From: Lunularia cruciata
Lineage: Eukaryota; Streptophyta; Marchantiopsida; Lunulariales; Lunulariaceae
Assembly (NCBI GenBank): GCA_948567375.1
Contig: OX419759.1
Coordinates: forward strand, 4,751,303 to 4,815,302
Direction of reading: 5' to 3'
DNA: 64,000 bases
The translations under genes were made by a program, and so were the position numbers. Of the stretch, positions 44,800 to 54,879 are shown piece after piece; position 1 is the stretch's first letter; each line of letters starts with the position of its first letter. The notes beneath the pieces are model-generated. The model saw nothing but the letters and a program-made list of their open reading frames with translations. It made no database searches and was not told the DNA's origin.

Positions 44800-46700
44800 C
44801 AATTTACACTTCCATCTGAACTCAATGTCCTCTCCTACTTACTTACATGCTTCGTTTCCCTTACTGTACAATATTGTGAGCAGGAACGTTCCTGACAGCC
44901 TCTGCACACGCTATCACGGCTGTGATAGGATCTGGAGTGCTTAGTTTGGCTTGGAGTGTTGCTCAACTTGGCTGGATAGCTGGCCCGCTGGTGAACTCCG
45001 GTTTCGCCCGTGTAACATACTTGACATCCATTCTACTTGCCGATTCTTATCGTTACATGGACCGTGTATCGGGGAGGAGGCTATATGCCTACATGGATGC
45101 TGTTAAAGCATATTTCTCGTCCGTTCACCAGAGGGAAATTCTCAGACGGTTAGGATTGATACTGAGTGATGTCCGATTAATGGAATGCAGTTTGAATCTG
45201 CTCGTAGGGCCCGTGGAGACGTTTGTGTGCGGTCTCGTTCAGTACATAAATCTTTTCGGTGTTTGTGTGGGATATACAATCACAGCAGCCACCAGCATGG
45301 TGTAAGGGTTCAGATTTTCCTTTCATTGTGCTCTCAGCTCACAACGCATTCAATCTCAGGTTCAAGGAACTTGATCTTAGATACCGTGTGTCTCTTTGTG
45401 GCAGGGCTGTTAAACGTGTTGTGTGTTCCACGAGGAGGGACACAACGCGAGCTGCAAATTGTCCAGCAATATATATATATATATATATGTTGATTTTTGG
45501 GTTGATACAGATCGTCTCTCTCAGATCCCAAACTTGGCAGAGTCCTGGTGGTTGTCGGTTGTGGCCGCTGTGATGTCCTTTTCATATGCAAGCATAGGTT
45601 TAGCTCTGAATATTGTCAAGACATTCCATGCCGGGCATTCTCATGGAACTCTAGGGGGTTCTCCAGTCGGTCCCGAAGAGGGTGAATACTCTCATGCTGA
45701 AAAGATGTGGAAAACGTTTTCGGCTATTGCTTTTGCCTATGGCTTTATAATAATTTTGATCAACATTCAAGTGAGTAAATATTTTCATTTTAGAGTTCAA
45801 ATACTATCTAAACTCTCGAGGTTTATGTCTCAGTGATTTATGCACAAGCTAACTTTTTGTAGTGGCCTGACCATCTTTCTGTTTTGCAATAAAACCAGGA
45901 TACACTTAGACGGCCTCCGGCAGAAAATAGAACGATGTGAAAGGTTGCGCTAGTCACCAACGTAACTTGTACATTATTCTATCTGTCCGTGGGATGTTTT
46001 GGATATGCTGCTTTTGGAAATGCAGCTCCTGGAAACTTGCTCACGGGTTTCGGAGTCTACGAACCTTACCAATTAGTGGTATTTGGGAACTTATGCATCG
46101 TCGTACATCTGTGTGGAGCCTTTTAAGTAACGTACGACTTTCTTTGGTTTGAAAGGTCCTTGTACGTAAAGTCGCCTATGTTAAAGTTGTTATCCAAGCA
46201 AACTGCATTCTGACACCTGTTCAACTCAACGCGCTTACACCTAACAACTCTTTTTTCTGTGAACGATCTTCAGGTTTTTGCACAACCTCTCTATGCGTTT
46301 GTTGAAGTTAACGCTAGGAGATGTTTCTTTCGACCAGGCCGCAATGTCAAGACTTTTGCTTTCTCCTTGCCTTATGTCGGGTTGGTCAGAGTAAATTTAG
46401 GTGTTCTCGTTTGGAGGTCAGTTTTCGTAGGCCTTACCACATTCATCGCTAGATTGTTGCCGTTTCTCAAGAGCATCATGGGCATATTGGGGGCCTTAGG
46501 ATTCTTTCCTCTATGTGTCTATTTCTCCGTGCGTATGTACATGATACGAGTAGGGATACAGTCTTTCAGTTGGAGGTGATGGTTCTTGTGGTTACTCATG
46601 GTAGCTTGTCTTTTAGTTTCGCTTTGCGCGTCCTAGGCTCAGCAGTGGACATAAAAGCTGCAAGTAAGCATTATGTACCTTTCGATGGTAATGCTGATTA

Positions 46701-47424
46701 GCAGAAATGCGTAAGAAACACATCTTAGAGAAGCTGCTGTCATATGTTTAGTTGATATATTCTCGGGGGTGCAATCGTTGAGTCTAATGTATAATTTTCA
46801 TTTGTGTTTGTCTCCAATTTAATATAAATTTTCTTTTGGAAATATGCCTTCTCTTTAATTTTTTGCCATCATGTTTCACCAGTGTCTACTCCAATTATGG
46901 TGTTTCTCACTGGCTGCCCCTGGAGTACAACTTATCCTCTTTGTACTGTAGATGGACTGAGGTTTAATAGTATTAGTACGTAAGAAGTGGATGTGACTCC
47001 CAAGAGAAAGAAAAATTTCGTTCCATACCTTTGTGACATTCAACCGGAATACAACTTGTGCTCTGAGTACTGTGGATAGACCCAGGTTTGATAGTATTAA
47101 TACGTAAGAAGCGGAGGTGATTCCCAAGACACATAAAGATTTAATTTCATATCTCTGTGACACAGATACTCTGGATCTAGTGCCTAGTTTACAATCGACA
47201 CACACTAATGCCCCTGTGAAGTCACGCCTGTGAGAATCGGGAGGTTAAAAGCAGGTGACCCGCCATGAGACCGGAAGCATTCAAACACTAGATTGATCTA
47301 GAATACAACAATCTCCCGTACTGGAGATTCACGGAAACGACAACAACACGGATCGGCGCGTTGTGTGACTCTGACTTCCCACCATTAGACTTTTCTCCAA
47401 TACTAATTACGACCAGTAAGCAAG
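46701..47424. other. 3' flank of copy B with 124-bp tandem duplication
   Basis: Units 46921-47044 and 47045-47168 share gga.tacaactt, gatagtatta.tacgtaagaag and tttgtgaca-like blocks. Single related units follow copy C (~51010-51060). 47205-47265 (gtgagaatcgggaggttaaa) also matches the flank of copy D in reverse (51275-51335). So the duplicated permease unit included its 3' flank. No gene otherwise. Confidence 0.65.
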
Positions 47425-47748
47425 ATGTCATCCCTTGACAATGTAGATTTCCATTTGGATTCAAAAGCTTGTTTCAAAATTCGTACCAACGGAAGTCATT
47501 GTCATGAAAACACTTGGTATGACAAGGCCAGAGACGATATTTGGAAAATACGCAGAACAAATAAAATTCTTGAAAGAATCCGAATCCTTCAAACCGCCGA
47601 GATACAAACAAAGTTAAGCGCAGGATTTTACTGTTTTGGAACTGTCAGGGACTTTCGGATCTTGTTGTACAGTTACAAATACACTTCTCAGATTCGATTA
47701 AGGAAAATCATGGCATTTGGACGACCAAAGTACCTAGTTAGTGTCTAA
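47425..47748 (+). CDS. Hypothetical 107-codon ORF
   Basis: ATG-started frame in low-copy, CpG-retaining DNA between copies B and C. The translation is basic and mixed (KIRTNGSHCHENTWYDKARD, then RRTNKILERIRILQT), with no signal peptide or membrane span, and I do not recognise it. No clear splice or promoter signals support it. Homologous flank occurs from 47757 onward, but I did not find this frame at 53 kb. It could be a chance ORF or an exon of an unknown gene. Confidence 0.25.
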   Translation: MSSLDNVDFHLDSKACFKIRTNGSHCHENTWYDKARDDIWKIRRTNKILERIRILQTAEIQTKLSAGFYCFGTVRDFRILLYSYKYTSQIRLRKIMAFGRPKYLVSV

Positions 47749-47756
47749 ACTCTTTT

Positions 47757-48165
47757 ATTTCTACAAAAGACTCAGCCAAAGAGATAAGTATAGAATTACA
47801 GTAACTTTATATCTCTACATTGCAAGTGTCCACGGCCACAAACACGGTGTGCAGATGGATTTCGAAATCTGATACAAGACTGGAAGCTAACAGAAGCGCG
47901 CGTAAATGAAGAAGACACAGATGAATTGTGAGGTAACCATAGTGGAGAGATCCTAAACTTGAATTTACGATATCCGAAAAGAGATTCTGATATATGAGCT
48001 TACCGATTTGCAGCGAGCGGTGTGGTGCCGGAATCCGCAGTCACTGCCGGATTCTTTTGGGCAGCTTCTTCATCTGCTAGTCGTGTTTGGTTGCGGGCAT
48101 CCACCACCCGCTTCCGAGTTCGTTTGGAAACTTAGAGGCTACTGACGAACTGGCGTTGGTAGTCT
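47757..48165. repeat. Segment duplicated at 52770-53110 and 53825-53890
   Basis: 47757-47822 (ttctacaaaagactcagcca...) matches 53825-53890, and 47850-48165 (gtgtgcagatgga, tgaattgtgaggtaaccata, gtgtggtgccggaatcc) matches 52785-53110, all direct. It is part of the unit that duplicated together with the permease copies C and D. Confidence 0.7.
48004..48131 (-). CDS. Possible host exon (unknown protein)
   Basis: Minus-strand open stretch of ~42 codons containing TRKRVVDARNQTRLADEEAA and ending SGTTPLAANR at a good donor (cg|gtaagctc, donor at 48003). The homologous sequence at 52940-53080 keeps the donor (ttg|gtaagtt) but not this frame. I cannot name the protein and found no second exon. It may be only a UTR or chance frame. 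Confidence 0.2.
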
Positions 48166-48589
48166 GTATGAGCATGAACAGCTTATAAGGCTGGTCACAT
48201 GAGTCGCAGCATAAGCGTAGAAAGCTTATTGAGCAGGTCCTCCTCGAGAGACTGTCACAAGTTTACTGGGTGGTGGAAGGAAAAGGAGTGATTTGTAATC
48301 TCGAAAATTGAATAACTCAGAGAAATCAAATGTAAAATTGGCTGCGAGTTCAGCACAAGACCTCGTACGGGACGAAATCCAGGGGGAAGTAGAACTCAAC
48401 AATGATGGACGTCCACGATGTCATGTATGTTGAATTCTACTTCCATTATGATCTCATCAGGTATGTTTGATTAATCTTTGGAGGGAGTTAATGCTCTCAC
48501 ACGTCCAAAGAACTAACATAATCTCATACGATAATCTACCGGTACACTTTGGATCGTACATCACCATTGAATTTTAGAACGGTTCAGTT

Positions 48590-49690
48590 GTGCGTAAGTA
48601 AAATAGAATTTTTTACATTTTATAATATAAATATTATTAATTTTAATAATTATAATTTTTTAATTTTATTTATTAATATATATTTTTTATTTTTATTAAT
48701 TTATTTTTATTAAATTTGTATATAAAATAATATATTCAATATCTTAATTGGTCATTAGTTGATTGAAGATTGAATTTTATTAATATAAATAATTTCTTTA
48801 TAAATATTGATTTATGAATTTAAATGATTTTTTTTTTCTTATTGTTTTTTTTTAAATAAAATTTATTTAAATTTTATAATTATAGATATTATTTATTTAT
48901 TTTAAAAATGTATAAAAATAATCATCATATATTACCCTTTAATATAATTTTATTTTATTATAAAATATATTTATTTTAAATAAATAATTTTACATTAATG
49001 AACCATAACAAATAAATATTTTATTAATATATTTTGTAATATTTTAAAATAATTATATGAAATAATTATAATTTATATATTCAATTAATTTAAAAAATAA
49101 TTAGTTTTTAATTCATTATAGTCTTCATTTGATAATAGATAGTTAATTAATTAATTAATTTTCACTATGAATATGAAACGTAAAATTATTATAAATATAT
49201 AAAAATGATATAAAGATATATAAAATATAAAAAATAATGAAAATTAATTGAGATATTTGTCGGTCAAAGAGATTATAAATTCAATATTTTTACAATAAAA
49301 ATTTTCTATTTAGTTATGTCAAAAGTGATAGCAAGTGAACTAACATGAAGATTATTCGTAAGATTATTAAAATATAAAAATTAGTATAAATCCTTCTCAA
49401 CAATATGACCATATCAAGATGTCAATCAAGGTACTCATTGTAATGTAATATTGAAGAATTAATTAATTACGGAATTTTATTTATTTATTGTTCAGTGTTA
49501 CTGAAAACTAAATGAGAAACTTGAAGTAGACAAAAGTTAAACTCATTCGGATTCATTCCAAAATAATTCAAATTTATCAAGGAACCAAGAATTTTATACT
49601 GAAATGAAAATATATATTTTTATTAGTTTTATAATAATAAATTTTAAAATAATATTATTCATTATATTAAATATTAAAATTTTTAAATGA
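48590..49690. other. AT-rich low-complexity block inside copy C
   Basis: About 1.1 kb of A/T runs in the position of permease exons 2-3. It has no gene and no terminal repeats that I can see. Confidence 0.7.
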
Positions 49691-49802
49691 TATAGATATT
49701 TTTCACTCGGAACCCAAACTTGGCAGAGGCCTTGTAGTTGTCTATTGTACCCAACTTGATGCCTTTTTCATATTTTTCATAGTAAAATGGGAGATAACTT
49801 AG

Positions 49803-49968
49803 AAAACACCATCAAGCCGCACAAGGGAGAGACTAAAAAAGTAAAATGGGGCGAAACCCCAATAGAGTTCAGAATATAGATGCATAAAACACCATCAAGC
49901 CGCACAAGGGAGAGACTAAAAAAGTAAAATGGGGCGAAACCCCAATAGAGTTCAGGATATAGATGCAT
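49803..49968 (+). repeat. Two 83-bp tandem units inserted in copy C exon 4
   Basis: 49803-49885 and 49886-49968 differ at about one base (agaatat versus aggatat). They interrupt exon 4 between tttcatat and gcataggttta, adjacent in copy A. The near identity means the duplication is recent relative to the other repeats. Confidence 0.9.
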
Positions 49969-51279
49969 AGGTTTAGGTTCTAATTATCGTCAAGACATTC
50001 CAGACTGGCCATTCCCATTGACAAGGGGTTATCCAGCTGGACAAGACTATTCATCCGAGGAGGATGAATACTCTCAAAAGATGTGTAAAATGTTTTCTGC
50101 TTTGGACAATATTGCTTTCGCATATGGCTTCATAATCATTTTAATCAACATCCAAGTAAGTATATCATTTTCAAACGTTTTTTTAGCTTTCAAGGTTAAT
50201 GTAGAGTTAAAAATTATGTAAAATAGGTTTTCCTTTAATACAATACTAGAAAACAATGCACAAGTTAACTTTTTGCATTGGACTGATCATTTCTCTTTCG
50301 GCAAGAATCTAGGATACACTAAGACGGCCATCCGGAGAAAATAGAACGATGCAAAAAGTTGCTCGAGTCACTAACGTAACTTGTAGTTTATTTTATCTTT
50401 CTGTCGGTTGTTTTGGATATGCTGCTTCTGGAAATGCAGCTCCTAGAAACTTGCTCACGGATTTCGGATTCCATGAACCTCACTATTTGGTGATATTGGG
50501 GAACATATGCATCGTGGTACACCTGTGTGGAGCCTTTAAGGTAACGTAAGACTTTCTTTGGTTCGGAAGCTCCTTATTCCTAAAGTCACTTATGTTAAGA
50601 TGTTATCCAAGCAAACTGTATTCTGACACCTTTTCAACTCAACGGGCTCACACCTAACAACTCTTTTTCCGTGCAAGGTTTTCCAGGTTTTTGCACAATC
50701 CCTCTATGCTTTTGTCGAAGTTAGCGCTAGGAGGTGTTTCTTTCGACCAGGCCCCAAGAAGACTTTTGCTTTCCCCTTGCCTTATGTGGGGTTGGTCCGA
50801 GTAAATTTATGTGTTCTCGTTTGGAGGTCAGTTTTTGTAAGCTTCACCACATTCATCGCCATATTGTCGCCGTTTTTTTCAACAGCATCATGGGCATGTC
50901 GGTTTCCCATGCGGATTTACATTACACGAGGCGGTAATGAGGCGGTAATGAGACATTTTCTTTGTTTCCTCATCATTGTCTACTCCAATTATGGTGTTTC
51001 TCACAGTCTGCGACCGGAATACAACTTATCCTATGAGTAATGTGGATGAACCGAAGTTTGATTAGTTTCCTAAGACATAGTAAGAAAGCTCTAGGACCTA
51101 GATTTAGAATGGACAGATCAGAAACTTCGATACACCATCCCTGTACAAGGTTTAAAAAGATAGGAACCAAAACCCAATAGCCTAGCTATTTTAGTTTAGA
51201 GATGGACCTAATTAACAAGGGTTGTTATTACCATGCTGCTGAGTGTAGAGCCCCTGCATTCCTAGCACTGGAGTGGCCG

Positions 51280-52133
51280 ATCACCTGCTTCTAACCTCTC
51301 GATTCTCACAGAGTCGACTGAAAGCAAGGTACAATATCCAGCGTATTTGTGTCACAAAGATACGAAACTAAATCTAGGTTCTAGGTTCTGTTTCACACCC
51401 TTTGAGGCCTTTCTCCTCATCAGCATACCACTGAAAGGTACATAGTGCTTACTTGCGGTTTTATGTCCACTGCTGAGAGTAGGAACGCGCAAAGTGAAGC
51501 TAAAAAACAAACTTCCATTATTAATATCAAGAACCACCACCTCCAACTGGAAGACTCTACCCGGATTCATTTCATGTATATCCGTACAGGGACATAGACA
51601 CTAAGGGGGGAGAATCCTAAAATCCTATGCCCATGATGCTGTTGAGAAACGGCAACAATGCAACGATGAATGTGGTGAAGCCCACAAAAACGGGCCTCCA
51701 GACGAAAGCACATAAATTTACTCGAACTAATCCCCAACAAGTCAACGAGAAAGCATAAGTCTCGACATCGTGGCCTGGTCGCAGGAAACACCTTCTAGAG
51801 CTATCTTCAACAAAAGCATAAAGGGGTCGAGCAAAAACCTGAAGAACGTTCATAGAAAAAGAGTTTTTAGGTGTACGCAAGTTGAGTTGAAAAGGTATCA
51901 GACACGTTGAGTTGAAAAGGTATCAGACTACGGTTTCTTTTCCCATGACAACTTAAAATAAGAATTTTAAGTTTTGAAGATGGACGAATATGGGACTTCC
52001 AAACTAACGAAAGTGTGGTGGACGTCCAAGACACGTCTTGGACGGTATATCGATTAAATATCTCTTCGTGCCAGGAATCTTCATCAGAACAAACCATTTC
52101 TCGATTTGTGCGTGTCATCCTTGCGCAGGGGCC

Positions 52134-52165
<32 letters not shown>

Positions 52166-52560
52166 TCGGATGTCCCCGAAACGTTCCTGCTCCATATTAA
52201 AGTCGAGAAACGAACCACTTAAACGGGAGATAGAGTCCCGGCGCAAGAGTTCAGCGTATTCAATAACGCCATTTCAAAGTTTAAGGAGTGAGATGTGTAA
52301 GCATGAGCTAGGCTCTCACCCCATCCAAACAGCAACACCGTCTACACCGTCAACACCGTCTACTGGTACGTCTTGCACGTTCATCACAATTGAATTCTAC
52401 AACAATTTGATCTTGTACTGGACGTGCATGGCCTCAAAAGATAACAACTTTTGAGATTACTCAATCTCTCGAAATCAGTCACTCCTTTGCCTCACACCCA
52501 CCGAAAGACTTGTCAGTCTTCCAAGGTGGGCCCTGTTTATAAGCTTTCCACGCTCATGGG
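51280..52560 (-). pseudogene. Amino acid permease copy D, pseudogene with U6 insert
   Basis: Minus strand, facing copy C tail-to-tail. From the 5' end: promoter-proximal sequence 52450-52560, decayed exon 1 and intron 1 ~52190-52450 (gaaacgaacca, gagtgagatgtgtaa blocks shared with copy A), the first bases of exon 2 (gcaggaacgtt) at ~52180-52188, then U6-like sequence. Exons 2-5 are otherwise absent. Intron 5 follows, with a 23-bp tandem duplication at ~51889-51935, then exon 6 from 51838 (VFARPLYAFVED..RRCFLRPG, then FVGFTTFIVALLPFLNSIMG). The C-terminal WRWWF block is present near 51530. No full protein is possible. Confidence 0.85.
52093..52180 (-). ncRNA. U6: U6 snRNA-like sequence (88 nt), probably a pseudogene
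   Basis: The minus strand from 52180 reads ttcggggacatccgataaaa and continues through the GATACAGAGAAGATTAGC and CAAGGATGACACGCACAAAT blocks to GAAATGGT. As I recall the plant U6 consensus, all 88 bases match. It includes the ACAGAGA box and the AGC triad that form the catalytic core. The first five U6 bases are replaced by permease exon 2 sequence, and no T-run terminator follows. No upstream sequence element (TCCCACATCG-type) is visible, though a tttaatat stretch lies ~25 bp upstream. I therefore call it a captured U6 pseudogene, though the perfect body is striking. Confidence 0.85.
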
Positions 52561-52657
52561 CTGGACTCGGCGCGGCTGCTACTCTGTGTGACCGCTCTGC
52601 ACTCGCTCAGTTTTGGTTCGTGCAGAAGCAAAATAGATCGTTGGACTCGGAAAAACG

Positions 52658-52826
52658 GCCACGAACGGGGTGGGTGGATAGATTTCAAAAACGGATACAG
52701 GACTGTGAAAAACTGCCACGAACTGGGTAAGCGGATGGATTTCAAAACGTGATACAAGAGTTTGCAAAACGACCACAAACAGGGTGTGCAGATGGATTCA
52801 AAATAACTGATACAAAATTTGGAGGG
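52658..52826 (+). repeat. 57-bp minisatellite, three units
   Basis: Units start at 52658, 52715 and 52771, each with g.ccacgaac.gggt, gga..gatttcaaaa and gatacaagag-like parts. The 47840-47890 counterpart has one unit. Confidence 0.8.
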
Positions 52827-53110
52827 TACCAGAAGAAGCGGAGGTAAATGAAGACACAGATGAATTTTGAGGTAACCATAATGGAGAGATTCTCGACTTG
52901 AATTTTCTGTAATTGGAAAAAGATTTTGATACAAGAACTTACCAAGTTCCAGCTTGGGGTGTGGTGCGGGAATCCACATTCACTCCCGGAATCCTTTAGG
53001 CAGCTTTTTCATCTTAAATACTTGAGTTCTGCGGCGGGCACTCACCAGTCGCTTGCGGCTCATTTCGAAACTTAGCGACTCTGGACGAACCGGCGCTGGT
53101 TATCTGCAGC

Positions 53111-54879
53111 TGGCAGGACCTCAAATCACTATCCGTGGCTTCAACGACTGCAGGATCTGGAATCGAATTCTGTGTAACATTCGAGGGCCTGCCGGCAATT
53201 TCGGGGGATCTACCAAGTTGGAGCGACTGTGGTTGATAGACTGTGATCCCTGTGGGATTATTGTGTGCTTATAGGTCTTAACGATTTACTTTGGGATGCA
53301 CAGACGTGACGCATAATGATAATAACAAAAAACTCAAAGGTAAAGTACAAAGTCGCATGGTGAGAAGAATTCACTCTCCATAGAGTAATCTGAGAGAGCA
53401 ATTCTTCTTTTAAGCCTTGTCTTTAATGTTGATGTCGTTGAAGTTGAATCGAAAATAGAGAAATTCTATTAGTGAACAATCTATGGATGCTAACCACATG
53501 GAAGAATTAGTATGTGGGTCCAGAATGATGCTCTTTCATAAGGTAAATGCACATGAATTGAATCTTAGCATATAATGTTGAAGATATATGTAAATAGGTT
53601 GTAACACTAAACATGAAAATTCCTGAAAGTGAGAAAAGCGTCAAAATTTTATTTTCTTACTTCTTTTCCATAATCACAGGATATTTATGAATGAATTTTA
53701 ATTACTTGAGATTTAAAAAGATGGAAATAAAGAAGTTAATGGTAAGCGAATCAATGAAATGCTCTTCGCATATTGAAATTCTATTCAAGTACAATTATGA
53801 TGTTTGAAAATAGAACCGAACTTCTATTTCTACGAGAACTCGGCCAAAGTGATATATAGAGAATTACAGTAACTTGACATCTCTATCCTGCAAAAATCAT
53901 TTACGGAGAAGTTTGCGGATGTTGTGAAGAAGCAATTTGGAGAAAATACGTAAACGAGTAGAGACAATCACTGTATGAAAGCCTGTCTTCATTTGGAAAA
54001 GCTCGGTGGTCACCACATTACGAAGTCTGTATACAATACCTTGGAAGCGCTCGTTGTAAACAAATTTTCTTCAATACGTTGAAGGAAAGACCACCGTCGT
54101 CCATTCATCTCACGGTGAGTTCCTCCTTGGATGTTGTATGGTGAGATAATGCGAACCAAGATATCAGTGGTCTCCAAGGTATACCTGCTTTGGCATCAAG
54201 AGATGCTGATGACCAGCAGCAGTCAGATCCTCTTCAATTTAACTGTTTGTTTAACTGGTGTTTCACAAGTGTGATCCCCGCTTTCGAATCCGTCTCTATC
54301 ACTCTCCTACTCATAAACCTTAATTAACACACTGCGTTCTGATTTTGAACGTTCTTATTTCAGTGTTTGGCCACCGAGTCGTCTAGAGAGTGATCATCCA
54401 CTCCAACAGTGCATTTGAAGTTGCAAGGGTGTTCGCAGTTTTCATTGGTTCTATCAAGCGTACTCAATAAGTTGGCTGTTCACTGCCCTACCGCAGCTGC
54501 TGTACTGAATAAGGACACCACCAGTGCTTGCCATGCAAACGACTGCTTTGCGTGTTCAGAAATAATTTCATCCAGAGGAAGTTCTCCACAGTAATTTCTG
54601 TCTAGTCGCGAACTGAAAATTAAAGTTCAACTAAGAGTCTTCAGTGCCATGTAATCCGTGTAATACCACATGGTCAAGGGACAGAAATGGACACGAAGGC
54701 TGAAAAATCCTGTTTTAGAGACACCAAATCATCATGATGTGTTTGATTTGTTACAAAGAGTGGCTGCTGCATAACAAGTACTGTTGTACACATGACACTA
54801 TCTCTTGCTCCCGGTCGATGGGTGCCAACTTGTTCAGAACCTCTGAGACAACTCTGCCTCAACAGAAGTCAGATCGCAG
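53111..54879. other. Low-copy CpG-retaining interval, no gene assigned
   Basis: 53825-53890 repeats 47757-47822. 54109-54640 aligns with 29990-30360 but keeps more CpG. Short frames look protein-like: plus strand 54409-54594 (VHCPTAAAVLNK, then CHANDCFACSEIISS), minus strand ~54160-53990 (DILVRIISPYNIQGG) and minus strand 54860-54760 (EVLNKLAPIDREQEIVSCVQ). I could link none of these into a gene or to a known family. HANDCFAC corresponds to HADNCCAC at 30 kb, so a coding ancestor is plausible. Confidence 0.4.

Larger units (their letters stand above)
31818..46368. repeat. Right arm of large inverted duplication
   Basis: Inverse of 17484-26802. Without the copia element and its target duplication it is ~9.45 kb against ~9.32 kb on the left. 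Extra segments relative to the left arm are a 286-bp insert (38143-38428) and a ~65-bp insert near 37592-37656. Missing relative to the left arm are the 68-bp duplication and part of permease exon 2/intron 2. Confidence 0.85.
39498..46700 (+). pseudogene. Amino acid permease copy B, pseudogene split by copia
   Basis: Colinear with copy A. Exon 1 39498-39609, exon 2 from 44884, exon 3 45208-45301, exon 4 45405-45770, exon 5 45899-46126, exon 6 from 46274. Intron 1 holds a Ty1/copia element in sense orientation. A deletion removes the end of exon 2 and most of intron 2. In exon 4 a 1-bp loss near 45426, a (AT)10 tract in place of (AT)5, a further 1-bp loss, and a 9-bp loss of the MGD codons in MGDIAFAYGF have occurred. 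Exon 5 has an internal TGA after NRTM and ends in TAA instead of CAG. Exon 6 retains the membrane segments lost in copy A (GALGFFPLCVYF) but reaches TGA after SFSWR. It cannot make a full transporter. Confidence 0.9.
48170..51060 (+). pseudogene. Amino acid permease copy C, pseudogene
   Basis: Promoter-proximal sequence and exon 1 remnants at 48170-48420 match copy B, but the start codon and exon 1 end are lost. Exons 2 and 3 are replaced by an AT-rich block (48590-49690). Exon 4 is partial: 49705-49775 and 49970-50155, split by a tandem-repeat insertion, and ends KMFSALDNIAFAYGF..NIQ at a good donor. Exon 5 (50313-50540) is fully open (VTNVTCSLFYLSVGCFGYAA) with donor gtaacg. Exon 6 begins at 50687 (VFAQSLYAFVEVSARRCFFR) and departs from the family after FIAI.SPFF. 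The intact exon 5 suggests later loss than in copy B, but no full protein can form. Confidence 0.85.

Noticed and set aside
45460-45490. AT dinucleotide tract as a separate low-complexity feature
   Set aside because: It is part of permease exon 4 in copy B and is described there.
52554-52979. 141-codon minus-strand ORF
   Set aside because: Its length comes from the 57-bp minisatellite, whose unit length keeps the frame open. The translation is repetitive and the homologous 47.8 kb segment does not conserve the frame.
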